Positions 1 through 11,595 of a stretch of DNA of 64,000 bases are shown piece by piece. The notes beneath the pieces are model-generated. The model worked only from the letters and a program-made list of their open reading frames with translations. It was not told the DNA's origin and did not search any database. The stretch lies in NCBI RefSeq assembly GCF_010548305.1, contig NZ_JAAGLV010000006.1, positions 305,341 to 369,340 on the forward strand. The letters run 5' to 3'. The position numbers and the translations under genes are program-made. Position 1 is the first letter of the stretch. Each line of letters opens with the position of its first letter. The DNA comes from Streptomyces sp. SID13031 (lineage in GTDB: Bacteria > Actinomycetota > Actinomycetes > Propionibacteriales > Kribbellaceae).

Positions 1-62
1 AGGCAGCCCAGCAGCAGCCGGGTCCGCCAGATCACCTTCTCCTTGCTGGAGGTCTTCTTCAT
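1..62 (-). CDS. N-terminus of an unidentified protein, cut by the window edge
   Basis: An ATG at 62-60 overlaps the TGA of the upstream methyltransferase gene (ATGA), the usual sign of translational coupling. The reading frame stays open to the window edge and gives about 20 residues beginning MKKTSSKEKVIW, basic and then hydrophobic (LLLGC). This is compatible with the start of a membrane protein, but too little is visible to name it. Placement immediately after the methyltransferase suggests the same operon. Confidence 0.5.
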   Translation of the reverse strand, partial: MKKTSSKEKVIWRTRLLLGC

Positions 63-817
63 CGGCGCCGAAGCACCACGACGAGGTTCCAGGTCGCGAA
101 CTCCCGCAGCCCGGGCACCGCCAGTACGCCGTACGCCCAGCGTGGGTGGTACCGCGGGAAGGCTGCGACCAGCTCGGCGTCGCGGCACGAGCGTGCCCAG
201 CGCAGGCCGCCGGCGACGGTGATCGGGAAGAGCGATTCACCGAATTTGTTCTTCGGTGGTTTGCCCTGCTTGCGCTCGTAACGCCGCGCGGCCCGGTGGC
301 CACCGAGGAAGTGCCAGGGCGCGGTCTCGTGGCCGCCGTGCAGCCCCCACCAGCCCGTGTAGGACAAGAAGATCGTGCCGCCGGGTTTGGTGACGCGGAC
401 CAGCTCGTCGGCCATCAGCCACGGGTCGGGCACGTGCTCGAGAACGTTCGAGGAGAAGCAGATGTCGATCTCGCCGTCGCCGATCGGCAAGGCCATTCCG
501 CTGCCCAGGACGGTGCCCGGCACTGGCTCACCACGGCCGCTGAGCTCGCCGAGATCGGAGTCGACCGCGTAGTAGGTCGCCCCCGCGGCGCGGAAGGCGT
601 CCGCGAAGTAGCCGGGGCCGCCGCCGACGTCGAGCATCCGCGCGCCGCGCAGGTCGGCGTACGAGGAGAGCTGGCCGACCGAGTCCGCGGCGAGCGTCCC
701 GTAGAAGTGATCGGGGTCGGTCTGCTCGACCCCGAACGCCCGGAACAACCGCACAGCGCGGCCGAGATCGGCCGTCCAGCCGACGGTGGTCACAGGGCTC
801 GGAATCGCTTCGGACAC
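59..817 (-). CDS. class I SAM-dependent methyltransferase
   Basis: A 252-residue protein with a Rossmann-type SAM-binding motif I (LDVGGGPGYF, residues 62-71), an acidic residue after the second strand (VDSD, about 85) and a motif IV-like segment FSSNVLEHVPDP (121-132). This is the Methyltransf_11 pattern seen in UbiE/COQ5-like enzymes. The substrate cannot be read from the sequence. It is divergent from a GT4 glycosyltransferase and close to other envelope polysaccharide genes, so an O-methyltransferase acting on a sugar or lipid-linked glycan is a reasonable inference. The order methyltransferase, glycosyltransferase, large membrane protein recalls a mycobacterial envelope locus (Rv0224c-Rv0226c from memory). 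Confidence 0.85.
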   Translation of the reverse strand: MSEAIPSPVTTVGWTADLGRAVRLFRAFGVEQTDPDHFYGTLAADSVGQLSSYADLRGARMLDVGGGPGYFADAFRAAGATYYAVDSDLGELSGRGEPVPGTVLGSGMALPIGDGEIDICFSSNVLEHVPDPWLMADELVRVTKPGGTIFLSYTGWWGLHGGHETAPWHFLGGHRAARRYERKQGKPPKNKFGESLFPITVAGGLRWARSCRDAELVAAFPRYHPRWAYGVLAVPGLREFATWNLVVVLRRR

Positions 818-924
818 AGGCCGGACCCTAACCGATATCGCGAGCTCTGGCGGACATCGTTACTCCCTGGTAACCTCGCGGCCTCATCCGCGGGGGCGGA
901 CTAGCGGAAGGTGGGGCATTACCG

Positions 925-2046
925 GTGCGCGAGCAGACCGTGCTGTTGCTGAACTGGCGGGACACGACGAACCCTGAGGGCGGGGGTTCGGAACGGTGTG
1001 TGGAGGAAGTTGCGAGAGGCCTTGCAGCGATGGGCTGGTCCGTCACCATGCTCTGCGCGGCCTACCCCGGCAGCCCTCGTGAGGCCCGCCGCCATGACGT
1101 CCGGTACCTGTACCGCGGCAGCAAGGTGACCGTGTACCTGTGCGGGCTGCTCTACGCATTGCTGCACCGCCCTGCCCACGTCATCGACGTGCAGAACGGC
1201 CTCCCATTCTTTACCCGCCTCGTACGTCGTACCGGGGTCGTCGTGCTCGTGCATCACGTGCACCAGGAGCAGTGGCAGGTCGTGTACCCGGGATGGAAGG
1301 GTCGGCTCGGGTGGTGGCTGGAGTCGCGGGTGGCTCCCCGGCTCTACCAGGACTGCCGTTACGTGACCGTGTCGTCGGCATCGCGCGATGAGCTGCAGGC
1401 GCTCGGGGTGGAGCGGGCACGCATCGACGTGATCCACAACGGGACCGACCCTGCGCCGCCACGTCAACTGCCGCAGGCGACTGCGCCCACTGTGGTCTGC
1501 GTCGGACGGATCGTGCCGCACAAGCAGGTGGAGCACGCGGTCGACGCCATTGCTGAAGCCAGGAAGGTATTGCCGGACGCACGGCTGCTCGTCGTCGGGT
1601 CTGGGTGGTGGGAGGACTCGCTGCGCTCCTACGTGGAGTCGCGCGGCCTGCAGGACGCCGTGGAGTTCCGGGGGCACGTCAGCGAGGCCGACAAGCATGC
1701 GGCGTACGACGAGGCCTGGGTGCTTGCCCTGCCGAGTCTCAAGGAGGGTTGGGGACTGGTGGTCGGCGAGGCGGCAGCGCACGGCGTACCGACTGTCGCC
1801 TATCGCAGTGCGGGTGGACCGACCGAGTCGGTGCAGCACGACGCCACGGGGCTCCTGGTGGACACCGAGGCCGAGTTCAGCACCGCCATCCTGTCGCTGC
1901 TGCAGGACGAGGCCGACCGGCGCAGGTTGTCGACGGGCGCGCTGGCGTCGGCGGGCAACTTCACCTGGGCGGCGACCGTCCGCGGGTTCGATCGCGTGCT
2001 CTGCGGTGAGGTCGTGACAGCAGAAAAGCCGGCCAGCGTTCGCTGA
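925..2046 (+). CDS. GT4-family glycosyltransferase
   Basis: A 373-residue GT-B glycosyltransferase starting at a GTG. The N-terminal domain opens with NWRDTTNPEGGGSE, the donor-side glycine-rich loop. The C-terminal domain contains VCVGRIVPHKQVEHAV and the EX7E-type segment SLKEGWGLVVGEAAAHG, diagnostic of Glycos_transf_1 (GT4). It probably transfers a nucleotide- or lipid-activated sugar onto an envelope glycan on the cytoplasmic side. It is divergent from the methyltransferase across a 107-bp spacer. Its 3' end carries a hairpin that serves as terminator for the opposing gene. Confidence 0.88.
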   Translation: MREQTVLLLNWRDTTNPEGGGSERCVEEVARGLAAMGWSVTMLCAAYPGSPREARRHDVRYLYRGSKVTVYLCGLLYALLHRPAHVIDVQNGLPFFTRLVRRTGVVVLVHHVHQEQWQVVYPGWKGRLGWWLESRVAPRLYQDCRYVTVSSASRDELQALGVERARIDVIHNGTDPAPPRQLPQATAPTVVCVGRIVPHKQVEHAVDAIAEARKVLPDARLLVVGSGWWEDSLRSYVESRGLQDAVEFRGHVSEADKHAAYDEAWVLALPSLKEGWGLVVGEAAAHGVPTVAYRSAGGPTESVQHDATGLLVDTEAEFSTAILSLLQDEADRRRLSTGALASAGNFTWAATVRGFDRVLCGEVVTAEKPASVR

Positions 2047-2052
2047 CCGGCT
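2022..2052 (-). terminator. intrinsic terminator for the DUF2613 transcript
   Basis: A 12-bp stem with one mismatch (2027-2038 with 2041-2052) lies across the stop codon of the GT4 gene. Read on the minus strand it is followed by a short T run, so it fits termination of the leftward transcript through the DUF2613 gene. Confidence 0.6.
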
Positions 2053-2069
2053 GTCTGAAAAGCTAGCTG

Positions 2070-2237
2070 CTACTTGCCCCCGTAGTTGACGAGCGGGACG
2101 TCCACCTGGCCCGCGCTGGTCTGACCAACGGGCGCTTTCGGCTCGTCCTGCACGGTCTGCACGACCCCGACGACAGCGGCGGTCGAGACGGCCATGCCGG
2201 CGAGTACTGCCAACACAGCACCAATCAGAGTTCCCAT
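2070..2237 (-). CDS. DUF2613-type small secreted/membrane protein
   Basis: A 55-residue ORF beginning MGTLIGAVLAVLAGMAVS, with one hydrophobic N-terminal segment, an Ala/Val-rich stretch and a polar C-terminus ending NYGGK. The start is preceded by AGGAGG. Size and pattern match the actinobacterial DUF2613 family, whose mycobacterial member (Rv0236A, from memory) sits beside the arabinofuranosyltransferase gene aftD. Here too it lies directly downstream (58 bp) of a large GT-C-like membrane protein on the same strand, so the two are probably co-transcribed. Its function is unknown; a small membrane partner of the transferase is an inference. Confidence 0.7.
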   Translation of the reverse strand: MGTLIGAVLAVLAGMAVSTAAVVGVVQTVQDEPKAPVGQTSAGQVDVPLVNYGGK

Positions 2238-2295
2238 GAAGCGTGTCCCCTCCTAGACAAGTAAACCGGATGGTAACAACCGGCTAGTAACTTCG

Positions 2296-4017
2296 CTAGA
2301 GGCTGGAACGGACTCGCTTTCGCTCAGTGATCGTTCCTACCGCGGCGGCGGCTAGTACAGCACCTGCGAGGGTCCAGGCGGCTAGTACCAGGACTACTGC
2401 CCAGGGGCGGGCGTCTTGCTCTGCAGGGCTTCCCGCGATGCGGTAGACGATGACTGTCGGGCCGCTGAACTCCTCGATGAGCTGTGGGGTGAGCTCGCGC
2501 GGGGACGGGCCGCCTGCGTCCCGGTCGACGACCACCCAGCCGACGCCTTGCTGCTGCAGGGCCTGGGCCGGGTCCACTCCGGAGCGGACGGACTCCCGGA
2601 GGGCGGTGGCGATCGCGGTTGCTCTGGGGTCTTCGCCGGCCAGGCGGCGGCCGTCGACGATCAGCTCGTCGGGGACGATCGATGGTCTGGAGAAGTAGCG
2701 CGGCATCGGGTCGAGCACCGGGCGGCGGCCGTTCCAGGCGGGTGCTCGGTAGGACTCGAACGGCCAGGGGATGAACTCGCCCGTTGCCTTGTCACTCGCC
2801 AGCGCCCGGCGGGCCTGCGCCCAGTCGGCCGGGTACTGCGCAGGCTTGAGCCCGTCGCCACCGGCCAGCGACGGCATCGCTGCGATCGGGATAAGGGCCG
2901 CTGTGGCTCCCACCATCCACTTCATCGGCACTACGCGCAGTACTGCGGCCAGGGCGACCCCGAAGCCGAGGGACTCGAGCAGGACCAGCGGGCCGAGGTA
3001 CCGCTGCCCGTCCCGGAACAGCCCCGCGCCCGGCACCTCCCGCACCGCCCACGCCAACACCCCGGGCGCCACCACGCCGGCCATCCCCACTACAAGCCCC
3101 AGCAGGCCAAGCACCACGAGCCCTCTGACCAGGCGCTCCGGTCGGCGCCACCAGATCACCACACCCGCAATAGCCACCATCAAGACCAGGTAGCCGAGCA
3201 CTACCGGCACCAGCTGTCCCCGGCTCCCCGGCACCACATCCGCATTCCAGACCCCGCCCAACGTGAGCAACGTCGGCAGGGTGCCCCCATACCCCTCATC
3301 CCGAGCCGCAAAAGCCCGCACAGCCGCCGGATCCGACGTAGCAGCCACCACCCGAGCCACCCCAGCCACCACCCAAGGCGCATTCAAAGCAGCAGCCCCG
3401 ACCAACACCATCCGCGTCAGCCGTACCGTTCCCCGCCCAGGCGTCTGCTTTGGCCACAGGAGAACTGCGGCCGCCACCAGCAGGCCGGTGATTCCGCCGG
3501 AGGCGGTCAAGGCGCAGCCGGCTGAAGCCAGCAAGAAGCCCGGCCAGCCCTCCCCTTGTCTCACCCTCAACGCGGCGCGGACCAGCCACGGAAGGGCGGC
3601 GTAGCCGAGCAGGAGGGCCCAGGCACCCAGATGGAAGCGCTCGGCTACGAACGGGTTCCAGACGTACAACGTGGTGGCTGCAGCTCCAGCCAGCGGGCCG
3701 CCGAGGCGTAGGTGGCGCCAGAGGGCCGTCATGCCCAGCCCGCTCAGGAGCGGGATCGCTACCAGTACCAGCTTGTTGAGCAACTGGCCGCCAAGGAGCT
3801 CGTCCAGTACTGCGACCAGTACGTCCGAGGGGACGGCGCGCGGCAAGGCGGTTGTGACTCCGAACAGGTCAAGCCGTAGCGTGAGGTCGGGCACGAAGAC
3901 CATGTCGTAGCCGACCACGTACCCAGGAGCGAGCAGTGGCGCGGTGATCAGCACGGTCAGCAGCACTGGCCAGGACCACGGCAACCACCGCGCCAGCCGG
4001 GTGGATCCCCCCTCCAC
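2296..4017 (-). CDS. large polytopic membrane protein, GT-C/AftD-like
   Basis: A 573-residue protein. The GTG at 4017 was chosen because GAGGAGG lies 5 bases upstream; an in-frame extension to 4062 lacks such a site. After a basic N-terminus comes a membrane segment, then GYDMVFVPDLTLRLDLFG, an acidic first extracytoplasmic loop typical of GT-C glycosyltransferases that use polyprenyl-phosphate sugars. About ten further hydrophobic segments follow, then a soluble C-terminal domain and a final membrane helix near residues 535-560. The family resembles the N-terminal part of AftD or the mycobacterial Rv0226c type. An arabinosyl- or mannosyl-transferase role is inferred from topology and neighbours. 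Confidence 0.65.
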   Translation of the reverse strand: MEGGSTRLARWLPWSWPVLLTVLITAPLLAPGYVVGYDMVFVPDLTLRLDLFGVTTALPRAVPSDVLVAVLDELLGGQLLNKLVLVAIPLLSGLGMTALWRHLRLGGPLAGAAATTLYVWNPFVAERFHLGAWALLLGYAALPWLVRAALRVRQGEGWPGFLLASAGCALTASGGITGLLVAAAVLLWPKQTPGRGTVRLTRMVLVGAAALNAPWVVAGVARVVAATSDPAAVRAFAARDEGYGGTLPTLLTLGGVWNADVVPGSRGQLVPVVLGYLVLMVAIAGVVIWWRRPERLVRGLVVLGLLGLVVGMAGVVAPGVLAWAVREVPGAGLFRDGQRYLGPLVLLESLGFGVALAAVLRVVPMKWMVGATAALIPIAAMPSLAGGDGLKPAQYPADWAQARRALASDKATGEFIPWPFESYRAPAWNGRRPVLDPMPRYFSRPSIVPDELIVDGRRLAGEDPRATAIATALRESVRSGVDPAQALQQQGVGWVVVDRDAGGPSPRELTPQLIEEFSGPTVIVYRIAGSPAEQDARPWAVVLVLAAWTLAGAVLAAAAVGTITERKRVRSSL

Positions 4018-4106
4018 GCCTACCTCCTCGCAAGTGATGTGTTCATGCCTTCCCCGCCCCAAGTCTTTAGCGCAACCTACCCGCCAGCCAGCAGAACAGA
4101 AGCCGC

Positions 4107-5372
4107 ATGACCTCTGAGATGACTCCCGACCAGCAGCCCGTCGCGCCGAAGCTCGGCTTCCTGCGCAGCGCCACCGTGGTAGCGGTCGGCATGGCCATCA
4201 TGAACGTAGCGGCCTACGGTTTCACCTTGTTTGCGGTGCACCGGCTCGTCCCGGAGCAGTTCAGCGCCGTCATCGCCCTTCTCGGCCTGCTCCTGATCGG
4301 CAATGTGGTCCCCCTCGGCCTGCAGGCGTCGGGCGCCCGCCGGATCGCCACCCACGTCGGCCCCGGCCGGGAGGCGCTTGCCGACGCCCTGCTCAAGGCG
4401 GGCCGTCGCTCAGCGCTCGGACTGACCGCTGTCAGCCTGATCGCCGCGCCGCTGCTCGTCTGGCTGCTGCACATCGATTCAGTGCTCGCGGTACTGCTCC
4501 TGGCGCCCACACTCGGCGGTCTGACCCTCATGGGGTCGCAGCTCGGCGTACTGCAGGGCAGCGAGCGCTGGACCGAGCTGGCCGGCATGTACGTCGCAGT
4601 TGGCGTCGGGCGTTTCGCCTTCGGAGCCGGTGGCCTGCTGGTCCACCCGAGCCTCACCGCCGCCATGATCGGCATTGCGATCGGGGCGGCGGTACCGCCA
4701 CTGGTCGGCAGCATGCTGCTCCGCGGCTCCACCGGCGGCACACCAGAGCAAGTCAAGGAAGTACTGCGGGAGACGGTGCACGGCACTCACGCCCTGCTCG
4801 CCTTCTTCGCCATCGCCAACGCCGACGCGCTGCTCGCCCGGGCCATGATGGATGGCGAGCACAGCGGGTACTACGCGGCCGGCGTGATCGTGGCCAAGGC
4901 CTGTTTGTTCCTGCCCCAGTTCGTGATCGTGATCGTGTTCCCGTCCCTGGCCAACTCCCCCGGCGACACGCTCCGCCTCCGCCGCTCGATCCAGGCGGTA
5001 GCCGCGCTCGGCGTCTGCTGTGTGCTCGGCGCACTGTTGCTGCCGGACCTCGTGGTGACCGTTGCCGGCGGCAAGGAGAAGTACCCCTTCCTCGGCGACT
5101 TCGCCTGGATCTTCGCTCTCGCCGGTTCCGCGTACGCCGTTCTGCAGCTGGTCGTGTACGCCGCGATCGCGCAGCAGGAGAAGCGTGCCGCCCTGGTGAT
5201 CTGGGTCGGGTTGGCCGTGCTGGCGGTCGCCGCGCTGATCGTCCTGGGCGCCGATCTCGCCACCGGTTTCGCCGCCATCAAGGTGCTGGCCGGGATGACG
5301 GCGGCCTGTGCCCTCGCCTTGTCGGCCGTCCTGGCGACAGGGCTTCACCGCCAGACGGCCGACGCCGGCTAG
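4107..5372 (+). CDS. MOP-superfamily polysaccharide flippase-like membrane protein
   Basis: A 421-residue protein with about 12 hydrophobic segments. The N-terminal LGFLRSATVVAVGMAI and the VPLGLQASGARRIATH segment are typical of polysaccharide_synt/Wzx-like MOP exporters. It would move lipid-linked glycans across the cytoplasmic membrane. It is divergent (89-bp spacer) from the GT-C-like gene and belongs with the methyltransferase and GT4 genes in an envelope glycan cluster. No specific substrate can be read. A lipid II flippase (MurJ) is less likely because the protein is shorter than that family and lacks its longer architecture. Confidence 0.75.
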   Translation: MTSEMTPDQQPVAPKLGFLRSATVVAVGMAIMNVAAYGFTLFAVHRLVPEQFSAVIALLGLLLIGNVVPLGLQASGARRIATHVGPGREALADALLKAGRRSALGLTAVSLIAAPLLVWLLHIDSVLAVLLLAPTLGGLTLMGSQLGVLQGSERWTELAGMYVAVGVGRFAFGAGGLLVHPSLTAAMIGIAIGAAVPPLVGSMLLRGSTGGTPEQVKEVLRETVHGTHALLAFFAIANADALLARAMMDGEHSGYYAAGVIVAKACLFLPQFVIVIVFPSLANSPGDTLRLRRSIQAVAALGVCCVLGALLLPDLVVTVAGGKEKYPFLGDFAWIFALAGSAYAVLQLVVYAAIAQQEKRAALVIWVGLAVLAVAALIVLGADLATGFAAIKVLAGMTAACALALSAVLATGLHRQTADAG

Positions 5373-5420
5373 TACTCACTTCTTGCGTCGGGCAACCCCG
5401 CCCTGTCTAGGCTCGGCGGC

Positions 5421-5906
5421 ATGACGACACCGAAGTTCATCCTCGACCTGCGCGAGAAGATCGGCCACGACCTGCTCTGGCTGACGGGGATCAGCGGGAT
5501 CGTGCTGGACGACGCCGAGCGCATCCTGCTGGTCCGGCGGGCCGACACCGGCCTCTGGTCGTTGCCTGCCGGGATCCTGGAGCCTGGCGAGCACCCCGCG
5601 GTGGCGATGCTGCGGGAGATCCACGAGGAGACCGGTGTCGAGGCCGAGATCGAGCGCCTGGTCAGCATCGACGTCCTGCCACCCGGCTCCTACCCGAATG
5701 GCGACCAGGTCCAGTTCCTCGACCTGACCTTCCGCTGCAGTCCACTCCGCGGCGAGGCCCGGGTGAACGACGACGAGTCCCTCGAGGTCGCCTGGTTCGA
5801 CCTCACCGGCCTACCGCCGCTGCCCGACCGCCAACTCGCCTCGATCGCCAACGCCCGCAGCGCAGACCCCCTCCCCCTCTACACCGGCCGCCCACTGGCG
5901 AACTGA
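5421..5906 (+). CDS. Nudix hydrolase
   Basis: A 161-residue protein with a complete Nudix box: G51, E57, R65, E66, E69, E70 and G72 fit GX5EX7REUXEEXGU exactly. The preceding GLWSLPAG segment is the usual lead-in. The N-terminal helix DLREKIGHDLLWLTGI is characteristic of the actinobacterial ADP-ribose/NTP pyrophosphohydrolase-like subgroup. It would hydrolyse a nucleoside diphosphate linked to X with Mg2+. It follows the flippase gene by 48 bp and may be read through from it. It converges on the next gene with a 39-bp spacer. Confidence 0.9.
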   Translation: MTTPKFILDLREKIGHDLLWLTGISGIVLDDAERILLVRRADTGLWSLPAGILEPGEHPAVAMLREIHEETGVEAEIERLVSIDVLPPGSYPNGDQVQFLDLTFRCSPLRGEARVNDDESLEVAWFDLTGLPPLPDRQLASIANARSADPLPLYTGRPLAN

Positions 5907-5945
5907 CGCGGCAGCTGCAGCCGGGACCAATCGCTCTCGGGTTTG

Positions 5946-6797
5946 CTAGCGCCGCAGCTCCAGTTGCAGATCGCGGGACCAGCGCTCGCGAGCCGAGGGC
6001 TCCTTCGCCAGCTGGGCTGCGAGTTTCTGGCGGCTCGGTACGGAGCGCCCCTGCTCGACCAGCCAAACGGCCTGGCGCAGTGCGGCTCGGGCGGCGTCAT
6101 CGCGCTTGGGCGTGGCAACGGTCGGGTCGCGCCAGCGGGTCCGCCGGAAAGAGTCGGCCGTCTTCGGCTGGTGGTCGCCGAAGTACTCCCAGATCCGCAG
6201 GTCCAACGACACGTTCCGGATCGCGGCCGGCGGCAGCTCGGCCGTCCAGGTCGCCTGCTGCTGCCAGCGCCATGTGTTCGGGCTCGTCTTCTCCCGCGAG
6301 GTGATCCCGACGAAGCGCAACTGCCGCCGGATCACGTCCCACTGCGCCGACTCCTCGTCGATCCAGTCCCGCAGGATCGCGTACAGATTGCCGAAGGTGG
6401 AGCCGCGGAACACCAGGTCGACGAACACCGTCGGCCGGCCACGCATCAGGTCCGCCGGTGCGAGCCCGTCCGCCGCCAGGTTCGTCCGCAGCTGCCGGAG
6501 CTCCTCGCTGGTGAACCCGCGGCCGTCCATCCCGAACAGCGAGAGCGGCACCTGATGCAGCCGGTCCTTCCAGCTCGTCGCGGCGAGTGCGCCGCTGAGC
6601 AGGTCGAACCAGCTGTCCACCGAGCGCCCGACGAAGTACAGGTCGCCGCCCCCGCTGTGCGCGAGGACGCGACCAGCACACTGGACCAGATCGTCGAGGC
6701 GGTACAACCCCGTCGGCTCGTCACCGTCGAGCAACGAGCCGAGCTGATCCGGCCGGACCAGATCCCAACGGAACGGCCGGTTCGGCTCGTCGGGCAT
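5946..6797 (-). CDS. unrecognised protein with a phosphoribosyltransferase-like motif
   Basis: A 283-residue soluble protein I do not recognise as a named family. Two features recall type I phosphoribosyltransferases: a strand-loop DLYFVGRSVDSW (52-63), like a pyrophosphate-binding loop, and a hydrophobic strand running into a small-residue loop, TVFVDLVFRGSTFGN (123-137), which resembles a PRPP-binding loop although the usual acidic pair is reduced to one Asp. The region between about residues 138 and 260 is Trp/Arg-rich. The gene starts 3 bp after the polA stop, so it is almost certainly in the polA operon. A link to nucleotide metabolism or repair is only an inference from this. Confidence 0.7.
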   Translation of the reverse strand: MPDEPNRPFRWDLVRPDQLGSLLDGDEPTGLYRLDDLVQCAGRVLAHSGGGDLYFVGRSVDSWFDLLSGALAATSWKDRLHQVPLSLFGMDGRGFTSEELRQLRTNLAADGLAPADLMRGRPTVFVDLVFRGSTFGNLYAILRDWIDEESAQWDVIRRQLRFVGITSREKTSPNTWRWQQQATWTAELPPAAIRNVSLDLRIWEYFGDHQPKTADSFRRTRWRDPTVATPKRDDAARAALRQAVWLVEQGRSVPSRQKLAAQLAKEPSARERWSRDLQLELRR

Positions 6798-6800
6798 GAC

Positions 6801-9539
<2,739 letters not shown>

Positions 9540-9607
9540 ACACCGACTCTAGTGGGTCCCACGGACAGTTTTCGCACCCGCACGCGGGGCTCCCGTAGCC
9601 TTGTCAC

Positions 9608-10036
9608 ATGAGTGATGAGAAGACCGCCTCGGAGCTGGTACCGGGGATGTCGACCGAGGGGACACTGCTCGAGCTGATGGGCATCGCCATCACCGAGGCC
9701 GCACCGGACCGGGTCGTCGCGACGATGCCGGTGAAGGGCAACGTCCAGCCGTACGGGTTGCTGCACGGCGGCGCGTCCTGCGTGCTCGCCGAGAGCCTCG
9801 GCTCGATCGGCTCCGCGCTGCACGCCGCGGCGTACGGCAAGGTCGCGGTCGGCGTCGACATCAACGCGACCCACCACCGGGCAGTCCGCGACGGGGTCGT
9901 CACGGGTGTCGCCACCCCGATCTACCTCGGCCGGACCACCACGTCGTACGAGGTCGTCATCACCGACGACCGGGACAAGCGGGTCTGCACCGCGCGGATC
10001 ACCTGCCAGCTGATTCAGGCGCCGCCGGGAGCCTGA
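9608..10036 (+). CDS. PaaI-family hotdog-fold thioesterase
   Basis: A 142-residue single hotdog-domain protein. YGLLHGGASCVLAESLGS carries the HGG motif of the 4-hydroxybenzoyl-CoA/PaaI thioesterase group, with the conserved acidic catalytic residue in the following helix. GVDINATHHRAVRDG is the second typical strand-loop. It probably hydrolyses an aryl- or acyl-CoA such as a menaquinone-pathway intermediate or phenylacetyl-CoA derivative. It is divergent from polA, separated by 68 bp. Its last 22 bases overlap the end of the converging GNAT gene. Confidence 0.88.
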   Translation: MSDEKTASELVPGMSTEGTLLELMGIAITEAAPDRVVATMPVKGNVQPYGLLHGGASCVLAESLGSIGSALHAAAYGKVAVGVDINATHHRAVRDGVVTGVATPIYLGRTTTSYEVVITDDRDKRVCTARITCQLIQAPPGA

Positions 10037-10662
10037 GCTCCCTCGTACTGCCCGTCTTCGTCATGCAGGGCGCTGTGGTCCTCCACCAGCGGCGAGCGGG
10101 TGAGCTGGGCGCGGCGAGCCATCACCGAACGCCTCGACGACAACAGGGCCAGCAGGTTGGGCGCGTGCTCGGCCGCGAGCCGCCGCCGCACGGTATGCGT
10201 GCTCGCGAACCGCAGTACGCCGGCCTGCCCCAGCCCCAACCGGGCCAGGAACCTGTTCGCCTCGCGGGCGACCGGCGGGGCGACGACGGCCAGATGCGGG
10301 CAGTTCTCGTGCTCGGCCCAGCCGGCCGCCTCGGCGATCAACGCCTTGCCCAGGCCATGCCGGCGGGCGTGGTCGCTGACGTGCAGGTACTCCACCGTCA
10401 CGGTGACCTCATCGTGCAGCGGGCTGATCGGGGTCTGGCGCAGATAGGCCATCCCACCCAGCTCGCCGTCGATCTCGCCGACCACCAGCCGGCCCGACGG
10501 GTCGGCCGCGTGCTTGGCCACGGAGGCCTGCGCGGACTCCACGGACGGCGCGGCGAGCAACCGGGCCTGGTGTCCGGCCCCGAGCACCATCTCGCGCCAG
10601 AGCATCACCAAAGCAGCGGCGTCGTCGGGATGGGCGTCGCGCACCTCAATGGCTGGTGCCAC
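10015..10662 (-). CDS. GNAT-family N-acetyltransferase
   Basis: A 215-residue protein with a single GNAT domain: VTVTVEYLHVSDHARRHGLGKALI contains the R/Q-x-x-G-x-A-like acetyl-CoA loop (RRHGLGKA). After the domain there is a 60-residue Arg/Leu-rich extension. The start is a GTG preceded by AGGAGG. The acetyl acceptor cannot be predicted. It converges with the thioesterase, overlapping by 22 bp at the 3' ends. Confidence 0.8.
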   Translation of the reverse strand: MAPAIEVRDAHPDDAAALVMLWREMVLGAGHQARLLAAPSVESAQASVAKHAADPSGRLVVGEIDGELGGMAYLRQTPISPLHDEVTVTVEYLHVSDHARRHGLGKALIAEAAGWAEHENCPHLAVVAPPVAREANRFLARLGLGQAGVLRFASTHTVRRRLAAEHAPNLLALLSSRRSVMARRAQLTRSPLVEDHSALHDEDGQYEGAQAPGGA

Positions 10663-10836
10663 GTGGCCCTCCTAGATCTTGATCCACCCCCGAGGTGAAC
10701 AAGTGCGAGCGGATACGCTCATCCCCCGCGCAACAGTAGGGCCTCGGCCGTCACTTGCAAAGCTGTGACTCGCCCATGCAACCACCCCCGCACCGGCAGT
10801 CACCGGCGGGGTGTGAATTGAAACAGGAGACCAGGT

Positions 10837-11577
10837 TTGTTCATCGGAATCGGTACTGTCGTGAACGTCGCGGCGGTACTCGCCGGATCGGTCCTCGGTG
10901 TTCTGATCGGCCATCGACTGAGTCAGCGGACCCGCGACCTGGTCACTGATGCGCTCGGGCTGGTCACGCTGCTGATCGCGATCACCTCGGCACTGACCGT
11001 GGGCGATGACGCTCTCAGCAACGCGGTCGGTGACAGCGCTCCGGTGCTGATCGTGCTCGGCGCGATGCTGATCGGTGGCATCGCCGGCTCGCTGCTGCGG
11101 ATCGAGCAGCGGCTGGAGGGGCTGGGCGCGTGGATGCAGCGCCGGTTCAGTCGCGACGACAGTGAGAGCACTTTCGTCGAGGGCTTCGTCTCGGCGTCGA
11201 TGGTGTTCTGCGTCGGCCCGCTGACCTTCCTGGGCGCGTTGTCCGACGGCCTGGGCCGTGGCGCCGACCAGTTGTTCCTCAAGTCGGTACTGGACGGGTT
11301 CGCCTCGATCGCCTTCGCCGCGTCACTGGGCTGGGGCGTGGCCGCCTCCGCGGTCGTAGTACTGGTCGTCCAGGGCCTGATGACGGCCATCGGCGCAGTA
11401 CTGGGCGACGTACTCCCCGAGGCCCACGTGACCGCTCTGGGCGCCACTGGCGGGCTGCTGCTGATCGGCGTCGCCCTGCGGCTGCTGAAGATCAAGCAGA
11501 TCGCCGTCGCCGACCTGCTGCCCGCGCTGATCGTCGCTCCCCTGCTGGTCCAGCTACTCGTCGTCCTCCGCCACTGA
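10837..11577 (+). CDS. DUF554-family membrane protein
   Basis: A 246-residue integral membrane protein starting at TTG with an AGGAGA-type ribosome binding site. The opening FIGIGTVVNVAAVLAGSVLG and the segment FCVGPLTFLGALSDG are hallmark DUF554 (YdfK-like) sequences. About seven hydrophobic segments are visible. The family has no established biochemical function. The 170 bp upstream contain a GC-rich stem-loop (about 10787-10812) just before the start. It converges on livF with a strong shared hairpin between them. Confidence 0.85.
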   Translation: MFIGIGTVVNVAAVLAGSVLGVLIGHRLSQRTRDLVTDALGLVTLLIAITSALTVGDDALSNAVGDSAPVLIVLGAMLIGGIAGSLLRIEQRLEGLGAWMQRRFSRDDSESTFVEGFVSASMVFCVGPLTFLGALSDGLGRGADQLFLKSVLDGFASIAFAASLGWGVAASAVVVLVVQGLMTAIGAVLGDVLPEAHVTALGATGGLLLIGVALRLLKIKQIAVADLLPALIVAPLLVQLLVVLRH

Positions 11578-11595
11578 TTTCGTTGTCAACGGCAA

